The notes below the pieces were generated by a model. That model was given only the letters and a program-made list of their open reading frames with translations, searched no databases and was not told the DNA's origin. From DASQPA01 sp963756455 (GTDB lineage: Bacteria > Acidobacteriota > Thermoanaerobaculia > Multivoradales > UBA5704): a stretch of 64,000 bases of DNA. The DNA lies in contig CAVWNC010000004.1 in the NCBI GenBank assembly GCA_963756455.1, positions 186,001-250,000 on the forward strand, written 5' to 3'. Shown in pieces: positions 35,096 through 43,549 of this stretch. Positions within the stretch are counted from its first letter, which is position 1. Each line of letters opens with the position of its first letter. The position numbers and the translations under genes are program-made.

Positions 35096-35425
35096 ATGCG
35101 CGTCCTTCGCACCACCGCCGTCGTCCTCCTCCTGGCCCTACCATTCGCTCAGGAGGCGTTCGCCTCCCCGCCACGCACCACGACTCCGGCACCTGCCGGG
35201 CGGCGCTGGGATCTCCTACAGCAGATCCGGAGTGTCCTCGTAAGCCTGTGGAGCCCTGAAGGGTGCGGGATTGAACCCCTGGGCCGCTGCCTGGCAAACC
35301 CGACCCCGGCAATCGATGCGGGGTGTGGGATGGACCCGTGGGGCCGCTGCCGGACCAGCCCCACCCCGGCCGCGGATTTTGGGTGCGGGATGGATCCATT
35401 GGGTAGCTGCGCAACGAATCAGTAA
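35096..35425 (+). CDS. CX7C-repeat secreted peptide 2
   Basis: A 109-residue peptide: signal sequence almost identical to peptide 1, a Pro-rich spacer, the amphipathic segment LLQQIRSVLVSLWSPE near residue 40, and three CX7C motifs (GCGIEPLGRC, GCGMDPWGRC, GCGMDPLGSC). Its stop lies 30 bp from the stop of the facing regulator. Confidence 0.8.
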   Translation: MRVLRTTAVVLLLALPFAQEAFASPPRTTTPAPAGRRWDLLQQIRSVLVSLWSPEGCGIEPLGRCLANPTPAIDAGCGMDPWGRCRTSPTPAADFGCGMDPLGSCATNQ

Positions 35426-35454
35426 GCCACTCCTCCACAGGGGGGCTGGAGCGC

Positions 35455-36373
35455 TCACGGAGCTTCGGTCCCCTCTTCCTCGAACCGCAGCTCGGGATCG
35501 AGGCGCGCCCGGCGCAGGTAGCGCTCGACCCGCCGGGTCAGCTCGACGGTGGCGGCCTCGCGCCGCGCCGCTTCGCAGAAGACGTGGAGGGCGGCCAGGG
35601 CTTCGCGGTGGACCTCCTGGGCCTTGAAGATCGCGAGCATCTCCTCGGCGACGGTCGCCACCTCGGCCGTATGCCCCTGCTCCAGGAGGACGAGGGAGAG
35701 GTCGAGGCTCACCAGGGCGTAGTTGTAGGCGAGATCGAGATTCAGGAAGGTGGAACGCGCGTGCTGGAAGGCGGCGAGCGCCTCGGCGGGGCGCCCGAGC
35801 GCGGCGGCGGTCCTTCCGGAAAGCCAGGCGACGCGGACCAAATCCAGCCGCTCCCCCAGGCGCTCGGCGAGCGCTTGCACCTCGGGAAGCCGGGCGGCGA
35901 CCTCCGCCGCCCGGCCGAGTCGCCTCGACCAGCAGGAGGCGTTCCTCGGGCGTCCGGCGTTCCAGGCGGTCCCATAGGGACCAGGCCTCGGCGCGATCCT
36001 CCGGCCTCGGCGCCCTGTCCGCGTCGAGCGGCCGGAGCACGAGATCCGCCGCCTCGCGGAGGACGAGCAGCAGCTCGATGCCCGTGCCGTCCACGAGAGC
36101 GCGGTCGATCCGCGAGCGACCGCGCGCGGTGACCCGGAAGGACCGCAGGAAGAAGAGCAGGAGGTCGAGCAAGGGGATGGGGAAGCCGGCCGCGGCGGCG
36201 AACGTCTCCAAGGTCTCCCGATGGATCGGCCGCTTGCCGCGGTCGAAATCGGAGATCCGGCTCGGGGCGACCCCGGTCTCCCGGGAGAACCCGGCCTGAT
36301 CCAGGTCCATAAGGTAGCGGAAGAGCACCATCGCGAAGCGCGCGGCGGCCTCCTCGGCGGTTAAATTCGACAT
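35455..36373 (-). pseudogene. HTH-TPR regulator 2, internally deleted and frameshifted
   Basis: Starts MSNLTAEEAAARF after a GGAGGAGGGGAG ribosome site and has an XRE-type HTH (DQAGFSRETGVAPSRISDFDR). After RLLLVEA the frame breaks near 35925 and resumes as RAAEVAARL, MQALAERLGE..., ending LRFEEEGTEAP. Compared with regulators 4 and 5 about 170 residues of the TPR region are missing. It is likely non-functional, although a separate C-terminal frame 35455-35880 remains open. Confidence 0.75.
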
Positions 36374-36408
36374 CTCCCCTCCTCCGGGATGACGTAGCAT
36401 CCCAATTC

Positions 36409-36513
36409 GGCCCGCATTCCCCACCCGCCCTTGCGCACCCTGGATTCATGAGGGGCCTGCCCCGCGGCCAATCCCGGCCGTGGCCGAGCCGGCCTCCTTC
36501 GAAGGAGCCCGTC
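36409..36513 (+). promoter_or_regulatory. Leader element copy 3
   Basis: The most divergent full copy: the 5' half with GGATTCATGAGGGG is conserved, the 3' half is altered (GCGGCCAATCCCGGCCGT). Ends in GAAGGAGCCCGTC before the ATG. Confidence 0.7.
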
Positions 36514-36894
36514 ATGCGCGTTCTCCGCTCCACCGTCCTCCTCCTCGCCCTCACCCTGGCCGCCGCCGTCCCGGGATTTGCCGCCCCACCCCGGGGAGCG
36601 CTCCCCCCAGCCCGGCCCGCCTCGGCCCTCGCCTCGCTCCGCGGCTTCCTCGTGAGCCTCTGGAACGACGCCGGCTGCCTGCTCGATCCCTTGGGTCGTT
36701 GCGTCACCCGCACCGCCGCCGACGAGGGCTGTCTGATGGATCCTTTCGGCCGCTGCGCCCCCAGCACCGCGTCCGCCCGCCCGACCTCCGATGCCGGCTG
36801 CCGCCTCGACCCGTTCGGCGGCTGCATCAAGCCGGTCCAGCCGACCGTCGACGCGGGCTGCCGGCTCGATCCGCTCGGCCGTTGTCTGCCTTAA
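36514..36894 (+). CDS. CX7C-repeat secreted peptide 3
   Basis: The most diverged and longest member: 126 residues, signal sequence MRVLRSTVLLLALTLAAAV, the segment SLRGFLVSLWNDA, and four motifs (GCLLDPLGRC, GCLMDPFGRC, GCRLDPFGGC, GCRLDPLGRC). An in-frame ATG 66 bp upstream exists inside the leader element but has no ribosome site. Conservation of the motif despite sequence divergence supports selection on the peptide. Confidence 0.82.
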   Translation: MRVLRSTVLLLALTLAAAVPGFAAPPRGALPPARPASALASLRGFLVSLWNDAGCLLDPLGRCVTRTAADEGCLMDPFGRCAPSTASARPTSDAGCRLDPFGGCIKPVQPTVDAGCRLDPLGRCLP

Positions 36895-36925
36895 AGATCC
36901 GCCCCCACGAGGGGGCGAAGCCGGC

Positions 36926-38510
36926 TCAAGAGGCTTCGCCTCCCTCTTCGTCGAACCGCAGACCTGGATCGAGCTCCGCCCGACGGAGGAAACGGAAGAC
37001 TCTCCGGGCCAGCTCGGCCGTCGCGGTCTCCCGCCGCGCCGCCTCATAGAAGACCCGGAGGGCGGCGAGGGCCTCCCTCTGCACCCCTTGCGCGTTGAAG
37101 ATCCAGAGCATTTCTTCGGCGATCTGCCGCACCTCGCCCGTCCTCCCCTCGTCCAGAAGGAGGAGCGAGAGGTCGAGATAGACCAGAGCTGCGTCGTAGG
37201 CGAGCTGGTGGTGCCGAAACGCCTGTCGTACCTGCTCGAAGGCTGCCCGCGCCTCGGCGGTCCTGCCAAGCCCGGCGGCGACTTTCCCCGAGAGCCAAAC
37301 GACGCGGGCCAGGTCGAGCGGCTCTCCCAGGCGCTCGGCCAGCATCCGGACCTCGGCCAGGCGCGGCGCCGCCTCCTTGGCCCGGCCCAACTGGCATAGG
37401 TCTTCAAGGAGGTTGAAGCGCAGAACCAACGCGAGGCGGGGTTCCCGGATCGCGTCGACCAGAGGCGCCGCCTGTTCGAGGGTCGCGGTCGAGCCCTCCG
37501 GATTTCCCAGGACTTTCAAGATATTGGCCTGGCTGATGAGGATCTTCCCCCGCAGCTCACCGTCATCGACCGCCAGGGCGCGCTCGATGCTCTTCAAAGC
37601 TTCCGGAAAGCGGCGTTGGTCCCGGCGGAGGTTCGCCTCGAAGGAATGGAGCCAGGCCTCGTTGAGCAGCCCGCGGTCGCCCGGGGCGCCGGCCTCCCAG
37701 AGCTTCCAGGCCTTGGCCAGGGCCGCGTCCGCCACGGGAAGCTCCTGGAGCGCCCGGCGGGCATTGCTCACGTGCCCCCAGCAGTACCCCAGAAGCCGCC
37801 AGCGCCAGGTCTGCTCGCCCGGCACCCGGGCGGCAATGGCGAGCGCCAGCTCCGTCGTCTCCAAAGAGTTCCGGGGATGGTTTGCCGCCAGGGTCACACT
37901 CTCCGCCAGCACCCGCTCGCAGAGCGCCCAGGTCTGGAAATCGCCGGCCTCTTCGATGAGAAACGCCCGCTCCTCCGGCGTCCGTCGTTTGAGGCGCTCC
38001 CAGATCTGCTCCGCCTGCTGCCGACTGTGCAGGGCCTCCCCCCCGTCCGTCAGGAGGGTGAGGATCGAGTGGGTGCCCCCCGAGGCCAGCCGGCCGATTT
38101 TCTTCGCGATCGCCCGGATCTGCCGGCGCGTGCGGTCGTGGGAGGCCCCGGAGCTCGCCGGGGCGCGCGACGCCTCCCGGTTCTCGGCCAGGGTCTCCAA
38201 GGTGGCGTCGATCCGCTCCGGCGGCAGCCCCATGAAGGCGATGAGAGATTCCAGCCGGGAGCGGGTCAGGGTCTTCCACCCTCGCTCGTAGGCGCTGGCT
38301 TCTGGCGGAATCCCGAGGGGTTTTGGCGGTCCCCGAAGATACTTTCCGTCCTCTCTGGGGGACAGGAAAAGGAGCCGAGGGGGAGTTCTCAGGGTCCCGG
38401 CGAGATTTTTTTCACCCTCGGAGAACCCCGCGGGCAACTGGCGTCCTTCCGGAGGTCGCCGTCGGCAGTTCGACGCGCGCGGCGGCCTCCTCGGCGGTCA
38501 AGCTCGACAT
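36926..38510 (-). pseudogene. HTH-TPR regulator 3 with HTH replaced
   Basis: The TPR part is full length (from YERGWKTLTRSRLESLIAF to LRFDEEGGEAS, stop at 36926) and aligns along its length with regulator 5. The first 40 or so residues, which should hold the HTH, are replaced by the block duplicated from 34748-34972. The family start (MSSLTAEEAAARV at 38510) is in a different frame from the TPR part; the in-frame ATG is at 38437. It may still make a TPR protein without a DNA-binding domain. Confidence 0.7.
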
Positions 38511-38540
38511 CTCCCCTCCTCCGGAGTGACGTAGCATCCC

Positions 38541-38649
38541 AATTCGGCCCGCGCCCCCCACCCGCCCCTGGCGCACCCTGGATTCATGAGGGGCCCGCCC
38601 CCGCGGCCCTACCGGCCGCGACCGGTGGGCCTCCCGGAAAGGATCGGTC
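38541..38649 (+). promoter_or_regulatory. Leader element copy 4
   Basis: Nearly identical to copy 2, with the CTACC loop between GCGGCC and GGCCGC, ending GGAAAGGATCGGTC before the ATG. Confidence 0.75.
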
Positions 38650-38976
38650 ATGCGCGTTCTTCGCACCACCGCCGTCGTCCTCCTTCTGGCCCTACCACTC
38701 GCTCCAGAGGCGTTCGCCTCCCCGCCACACCCCGCGACTCCGGTGCCTGCCGGGCGCGGGGACTTCCTGCAGCAGATCCGGAGCTTCCTCGTGAGCCTGT
38801 GGAGCCCTGAAGGGTGCTTGATGGACCCGTGGGGCCGCTGCCTGGCAAACGCGACCCCGGCAACCGATGCGGGGTGCTTGATGGACCCGTGGGGCCGCTG
38901 TCGGACCAGCCCCACCCTGGCCGCGGATGCGGGGTGCGGGATGGATCCATTGGGTCGCTGCGCAACGAGTCATTAA
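38650..38976 (+). CDS. CX7C-repeat secreted peptide 4
   Basis: A 108-residue peptide with signal sequence, LLQQIR-type segment (FLQQIRSFLVSLWSPE) and three motifs (GCLMDPWGRC twice, GCGMDPLGRC). Convergent with the intact regulator 4, 28 bp between stops. Confidence 0.8.
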   Translation: MRVLRTTAVVLLLALPLAPEAFASPPHPATPVPAGRGDFLQQIRSFLVSLWSPEGCLMDPWGRCLANATPATDAGCLMDPWGRCRTSPTLAADAGCGMDPLGRCATSH

Positions 38977-38982
38977 GCTCAT

Positions 38983-38995
38983 CCCCCACAGGGGG
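38983..38995. terminator. Possible bidirectional terminator hairpin
   Basis: CCCCC-ACA-GGGGG sits between the convergent stops of peptide 4 and regulator 4. Other units have a weaker CTCC...GGAG version at the same place. Confidence 0.35.
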
Positions 38996-39004
38996 CTGGA
39001 GCAC

Positions 39005-40528
39005 TCACGGAGCTTCGGTCCCCTCTTCCTCGAACCGCAGCTCGGGATCGAGTTGGACCCGCTGGAGGAAGTGGGCAATCTTCCGGATCAGCTCGACCGT
39101 AGCGATCCCCTGGCTAGCCGCCTCGCAGAAGACCTGGAGAGCAGCCAGCGCTTCCCGGGGTACCCCTTGCGCCTTGAAAATCGCGAACGTCTCCTCGGCT
39201 GTCGCCCGCACCTCGGCCAGCCGGCCGAGCTTCAGGAGGACGAGGGCCAGGTCCAGGCTTACGGAGGCATACTCCAAGGGTAGCTCGCGGGTACGGAACT
39301 CGCTCTGCACCTGGGCGAACGCTGCGAGCGCCTCGTCGGTTTGCCCGAGTCCCGCCCCGGCTTTCCCCTCTAGCCAGAGGACTCTGTGGAGATCCAGCTC
39401 TTCACCCAGCCGTTCTGCGAGCGCTCGAATCTCGGGGAGCCGAGCTGCTACTTCGGCAGCCCGGTCCAGGGCGCAGAGGTCCACCAGGAGGTTGAATCGA
39501 ACGACTAAAGCGAGCCGCGGCTCCTTGTGGACGTCGATCAGGCGCTCTGCCTCCAGGAGGGCTGCCGTCGAGGCCTCGGGATCGCCGAGGGTCTCATGAA
39601 TCCGCGCCTTGGAAACGAGGATTTGTCCCCGGAGCTCGCCGCGGTCCAAGTCTAGGGCCTCGGCGATCTTCTGGAGGGCCTCGGCGAACCGGCGCTTGTC
39701 GCGGCAGAGGTTCGCTTCCAGCCCCGGCAGCCAGGCCTCGTTGAGAAGCCCCGGGTCCCCTGGCGCGCCGGCCTCCCAGAGCTTGCGGCCGCGTTCAAGG
39801 TCCCGCTCGGCGGCCGGCAGGTTGTTACAAGCGCGCCGGGCATTAGCCACGAAGTGGAGCACCCAGCCTAGCAGCCGCCAGCGCCAGGTCTCTTTTCCCG
39901 GCACGAGCTCGGCGATGCGGAAGGCCAGCTCGGCCCACTCCAGGGCCTCCCGTGGGTGATTAGGCGCCAAGGCCACGCTTTCGAGCGCCGCCCCTTCGCA
40001 GACGGCCCAGCTCCGGTACTCCTGGGCCGCCGTGACGAGGAGCCGTCGCTCGGCGGTCGTACATCGCCGAAGGCTGGCGAGGAGCGACTCGGCCTCACGG
40101 CGATCCTCGGCCCGCGGCCGCGGGTTGGCGTTCGGCCGCGCATGGCGCCGGGGAGAGAGGATGAGATCGCCAGCCTCGTGGACCACGGCCATCAGCTCCA
40201 TCACGAACCCGTCCTCCAGGGTGCGATCCGGGTGGGCCCGGCCGCGCCAGGCGAGGAGAAAGGTGCGGATCTGCCGAAGCAGGGGATCGACGAGGTGGGA
40301 AGGGAAGTCCAACCTCGCCGCGATCTTCTCCAGGGTCTTCTTCGGGAGCGGCCGCTTTCCCCGATCGTAGACCGAGACCAGGCTCGCGGCGACTCTGGTG
40401 ATCCGGGCGAAGTCGCCCTGGCTCAGCCGCCTGGCGCGCCGGAAAAGGATCATCGCCAGCCGAGCGGTGAGATCGCCGAGGCTCTCCTCGTCGCTCTCTT
40501 CCTTCCTATCGTCCTCCTCGTTCTCCAT
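39005..40528 (-). CDS. HTH-TPR regulator 4 (intact)
   Basis: A 507-residue cytoplasmic protein: an acidic N-terminus (MENEEDDRKEESDEE), an XRE-type HTH near residues 30-70 (LSQGDFARITRVAASLVSVYDR), and a long all-helical TPR-like region rich in paired helices (for example HPREALEWAELAFRI, LPAAERDLERGRKLWEAG, EPRLALVVRFNLLVDLCAL). No membrane segment. The layout is that of peptide-sensing HTH-TPR regulators (RNPP-like), but no sequence link to that group is claimed. It is convergent with peptide 4 and divergent from peptide 5, whose promoter it may control. Confidence 0.85.
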   Translation of the reverse strand: MENEEDDRKEESDEESLGDLTARLAMILFRRARRLSQGDFARITRVAASLVSVYDRGKRPLPKKTLEKIAARLDFPSHLVDPLLRQIRTFLLAWRGRAHPDRTLEDGFVMELMAVVHEAGDLILSPRRHARPNANPRPRAEDRREAESLLASLRRCTTAERRLLVTAAQEYRSWAVCEGAALESVALAPNHPREALEWAELAFRIAELVPGKETWRWRLLGWVLHFVANARRACNNLPAAERDLERGRKLWEAGAPGDPGLLNEAWLPGLEANLCRDKRRFAEALQKIAEALDLDRGELRGQILVSKARIHETLGDPEASTAALLEAERLIDVHKEPRLALVVRFNLLVDLCALDRAAEVAARLPEIRALAERLGEELDLHRVLWLEGKAGAGLGQTDEALAAFAQVQSEFRTRELPLEYASVSLDLALVLLKLGRLAEVRATAEETFAIFKAQGVPREALAALQVFCEAASQGIATVELIRKIAHFLQRVQLDPELRFEEEGTEAP

Positions 40529-40604
40529 CTGGATTCTCCTCCGTGAGATGCAGCATCCTTCAAAGCGGATTTTCTTCCCCGACCGGGAGCACCATACCTT
40601 CCGA

Positions 40605-40665
40605 AGAGGCCTTACCCCGCGGCCATGCCGGCCGCGACCGGCGGGCCTCCCGGAAAGGAACGGTC
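40605..40665 (+). promoter_or_regulatory. Leader element copy 5 (3' half only)
   Basis: Keeps CCCCGCGGCCATGCCGGCCG and GGCGGGCCTCCCGGAAAGGA before the ATG; the 5' half seen in other copies is missing. Confidence 0.65.
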
Positions 40666-40992
40666 ATGCGTGTCCTTCGCACTACCGCCGTCGTTCTCCT
40701 CCTGGCCCTCCCACTCGCTCCAGGGGCCTTCGCCTCCCCGCCACGCACCACGACTCCGGCACCTGCCGGGCGAGCGGATCTCCTGCAGCAGATCCGGGGC
40801 TTCCTCGTGAGCCTGTGGAGCCCTGAAGGGTGCTTGATGGATCCACTCGGCCGTTGCCTGGCAAGATCGACCCCGGCCACCGATGCCGGGTGCGGGATCG
40901 ATCCGTGGGGCCGCTGTCGGACAAGCCCAACCCCGGCCACGGATTATGGATGCGGGATGGATCCATGGGGTAGCTGCGCAACGAATCATTAA
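40666..40992 (+). CDS. CX7C-repeat secreted peptide 5
   Basis: A 108-residue peptide with signal sequence, LLQQIRGFLVSLWSPE and three motifs (GCLMDPLGRC, GCGIDPWGRC, GCGMDPWGSC). Convergent with regulator 5, 29 bp between stops. Confidence 0.8.
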   Translation: MRVLRTTAVVLLLALPLAPGAFASPPRTTTPAPAGRADLLQQIRGFLVSLWSPEGCLMDPLGRCLARSTPATDAGCGIDPWGRCRTSPTPATDYGCGMDPWGSCATNH

Positions 40993-41021
40993 ACCACTCC
41001 TCCACAGGGGGCTGGAGCCGC

Positions 41022-42500
41022 TCACGGAGCTTCGGCCCCCTCTTCCTCGAACCGCAGCTCGGGATCGAGCTGGACCCGCTGGAGGAAGCGCGCAACCCTC
41101 TGGACCAGCTCGACCGTGGCGGCCTCCCGGCTCGCCGCCTTGCAGAAGACCTGGAGGGCGAACAGCGCTTCCCGGGGTATCCCTTGCGCCTTGAAAATCG
41201 AGAGCATCTCCTCGGCGATCATCGCCACCTCGGCCAGCCGGCCGAGCTTCAGGAGGACGAGGGCCAGGTCCAGGCTTACGGAGGCATAGTCCAAGGGTAG
41301 CTCGCGGGTACGGAACTCGCTCTGCACCTGGGCGAACGCGGCGAGCGCCTCGGCGGTCCGTCCGAGCCCGGCCCCGGCCTTTCCTTCGAGCCAGAGGACC
41401 CTGTGGAGATCCAGCTCTTCGCCGAGACTCTCGGCGAGCGCTCGGATCTCGGGGAGGCGAGTTGCTACTTCGGCGGCACGGTCCAGGGCGCAGAGGTCTA
41501 CCAGGAGGTTGAACCGGACGACCAACGCGAGCCGCGGCTCCTTGTGGACGTCGATTAGGGGCTCCGCTTCCAGGAGGGCCGCCGTCGAGGCTTCAGGGTC
41601 GCCGAGGGCCTCATGAATCCGCGCCTTTGCAAGCAGGATCTGCCCCCGGAGCTCCCCGCGGTCCAGGTCCAGTGCCTCATTGATCTTCTGGAGCGCCTCG
41701 GTGAAACGGCGCTTGTCGCGCCAGAGGTTCGCTTCCAGCCCCGGCAGCCAGGCCTCATTGAGAAGCCCCGGGTCCGCCGGCGCCCCAGCCTCCCAGAGCT
41801 TGCGGGCACGGGCCAGGGTGCGCTCGGCGGCCGGGAGGTCGTTGCAGGCGCGCTCCGCGTTCCCGAAAAACGCCAGACAATACCCCTCCACCCGCCAACG
41901 CCAGGCCTGCTCTCCCGGGAGGAGCGGAGCGAGGAGGACGGCGAGCTCGGCCCACGGCCGGGCCTCCTGCGGATGGTTCGGCGCCAGGGCGACGCTCTCG
42001 GCGCACATCCTCTCGCAGAGCGCCCAGTTCCTGAATTCGCGCGACTCCGCCACGAAGAGCCGGCGCTCGGCGAACGGGCGCTTTTTCAGGCGGGCGATCT
42101 GCGTCTCCGCCAACTGCCGGCTGTAGAGGGCCTCGCCCTCGTCCGTGAGGAGGGTGAGCACCGAACGGCAGAAACCCGAGGCCAGCCGGCCCACCTGGGC
42201 GGAGAGGCTCGCGATGTGGCGCCGGGTCTGGACGAAACGGTCGGCCGGCGCGCCGGGAGCCCGCGCCGCGGCGCGGTTGCCGGCCAGGCAGTCGAGCGTG
42301 TCGTCGATCGTCTCCGGCGGCAGACCCAGGAGGCCGATCAGGTACTCCACCCGGCCACGGGTCAGCGGCTTCCTAGCGTTCTCGTAGTCGTTGATGAGGC
42401 TGGGCAGGACACCGGCCGCCTCCGCCAGCCGGGTCTGGCTCCAGCCCTCGCCTCGACGGAGGAACTGCAGAACGATGCCTAGGTCCGACGACTGCAGCAT
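41022..42500 (-). CDS. HTH-TPR regulator 5 (intact)
   Basis: A 492-residue protein with an XRE-type HTH at about residues 15-55 (WSQTRLAEAAGVLPSLINDYEN) and a TPR-like helical body. Its C-terminal 280 or so residues are almost identical to regulator 4, while the HTH and first half are quite different and closer to regulator 3. This suggests gene conversion or domain swapping. It is divergent from the zinc-finger-like gene at 42703. Confidence 0.85.
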   Translation of the reverse strand: MLQSSDLGIVLQFLRRGEGWSQTRLAEAAGVLPSLINDYENARKPLTRGRVEYLIGLLGLPPETIDDTLDCLAGNRAAARAPGAPADRFVQTRRHIASLSAQVGRLASGFCRSVLTLLTDEGEALYSRQLAETQIARLKKRPFAERRLFVAESREFRNWALCERMCAESVALAPNHPQEARPWAELAVLLAPLLPGEQAWRWRVEGYCLAFFGNAERACNDLPAAERTLARARKLWEAGAPADPGLLNEAWLPGLEANLWRDKRRFTEALQKINEALDLDRGELRGQILLAKARIHEALGDPEASTAALLEAEPLIDVHKEPRLALVVRFNLLVDLCALDRAAEVATRLPEIRALAESLGEELDLHRVLWLEGKAGAGLGRTAEALAAFAQVQSEFRTRELPLDYASVSLDLALVLLKLGRLAEVAMIAEEMLSIFKAQGIPREALFALQVFCKAASREAATVELVQRVARFLQRVQLDPELRFEEEGAEAP

Positions 42501-42702
42501 GATGGGGTCTCCATTTTAAAGGTTGCGTTCGTACAGATAAGTGCGCGTGGTCCCGATTTCGTGACATCGAAAGCGACGACCGCCGATATGGTTTCGAGGT
42601 TCGTGGAAGCGGTTTCTCCGGAAAGAGATCGGGACCCACTCGGCAACGAAGTTTTTCCCTCGCGCTTCTTCGTGTTCGCCCCTCCCCCTAATCTCGCAGT
42701 CG
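42501..42702. promoter_or_regulatory. Divergent intergenic region
   Basis: A 202-bp gap between regulator 5 and the next plus-strand gene. It is locally AT-richer near 42510-42545 (CATTTTAAAGG), where promoters for both sides would lie. It has no leader element of the peptide type, and I see no other gene. Confidence 0.35.
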
Positions 42703-42942
42703 ATGCGAGACCCCGAGCACCCCCACCCCGAGATCCTCTACCGCTTCCTCCTGTGCGAGGCGTCGGCAGTCGAGACTCGCGCCGTCATCCGCCATCTCCT
42801 CGGCGGCTGTATCCATTGTTCCGCCGTGCTCCAACCCATCTGGCGGTTGGGCGACCGGCGGGCGCGCTGGCCTGCCGCAGCGAAGCCGGCTCGGCGAGCC
42901 GTCCCGGCGAGGCTTCTCCGCCAACCCGGCACGAGGGCCTGA
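42703..42942 (+). CDS. Small zinc-finger-like protein (possible anti-sigma type)
   Basis: A 79-residue protein whose first half (PEILYRFLLCEASAVETRAVIRHLL, then GCIHCSAVL) resembles zf-HC2-type modules: a His followed by CxxC. The C-terminus is Arg-rich. There is no membrane segment. Five bases separate it from the next gene. The role is uncertain. Confidence 0.5.
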   Translation: MRDPEHPHPEILYRFLLCEASAVETRAVIRHLLGGCIHCSAVLQPIWRLGDRRARWPAAAKPARRAVPARLLRQPGTRA

Positions 42943-42947
42943 CTTGC

Positions 42948-43538
42948 ATGGACAGGGATGAAACCCTCGCCGCTCTGCGCGCGAACGTCGTCGCTTTGAC
43001 CGCGATCCAGGAAGACCTCGAAGGCATCGAGAGAAGCCTGCCCGCGTCGCCGGAGGAGACCTCGACCGAGGACTTGGGGCCGGTTCTCGACGGACCGGCC
43101 GAGGTCCGCGCCGTCCTCGGCGCCGTGCTCTACGACCGGCTCGCTCCAGCAATCCTCGACCTGCGGAGCCTCGTCGAACACCCGCCGGCGCCCGAGGAGA
43201 GCCCCGCGACCGGTGTGCCGGAAGACTCGGACGGGCCGGAAGAGTGCGTGCGCCTCGACTTGACCGCCGAGGAAGGGGCGATGCGGCGGATCGTCCGGGC
43301 CGTCGTGATCATGGACTACTTCACCGCCCGGCTGAGCGTCGACGAGCGGGACGAGGTCTACATCCCCCGCTACACCGCCGAACAGGCCGGGCTCCGGGTC
43401 TGGAAGGCGCAAGGCCGCTGGTTCGCCTCCTGGCGCCGACTGGAAGTGCCGGCGACGGCGCCCGAAGCCGAACAGTGGGCGGTTTTTCACCTCGAGGAGC
43501 CCGCCGACGGGCGCGGCGGCCTCATCTACCGCGAGTGA
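42948..43538 (+). CDS. Hypothetical protein, 196 aa
   Basis: An acidic, soluble protein with a helical N-terminus (LAALRANVVALTAIQEDLEGIERSL), a Pro/Glu-rich linker and a C-terminal part with VRAVVIMDYFTARLSVDERDEVYIP and WFASWRRLEVP. I do not recognise the family. It lies 11 bp before the methyltransferase-like gene and is likely co-transcribed with it. Confidence 0.6.
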   Translation: MDRDETLAALRANVVALTAIQEDLEGIERSLPASPEETSTEDLGPVLDGPAEVRAVLGAVLYDRLAPAILDLRSLVEHPPAPEESPATGVPEDSDGPEECVRLDLTAEEGAMRRIVRAVVIMDYFTARLSVDERDEVYIPRYTAEQAGLRVWKAQGRWFASWRRLEVPATAPEAEQWAVFHLEEPADGRGGLIYRE

Positions 43539-43549
43539 GGGCCCGGCCG

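Noticed and set aside
36448..36513. Earlier start for CX7C peptide 3
   Set aside because: The in-frame ATG lies inside the leader element, has no ribosome site, and would bury the signal peptide.
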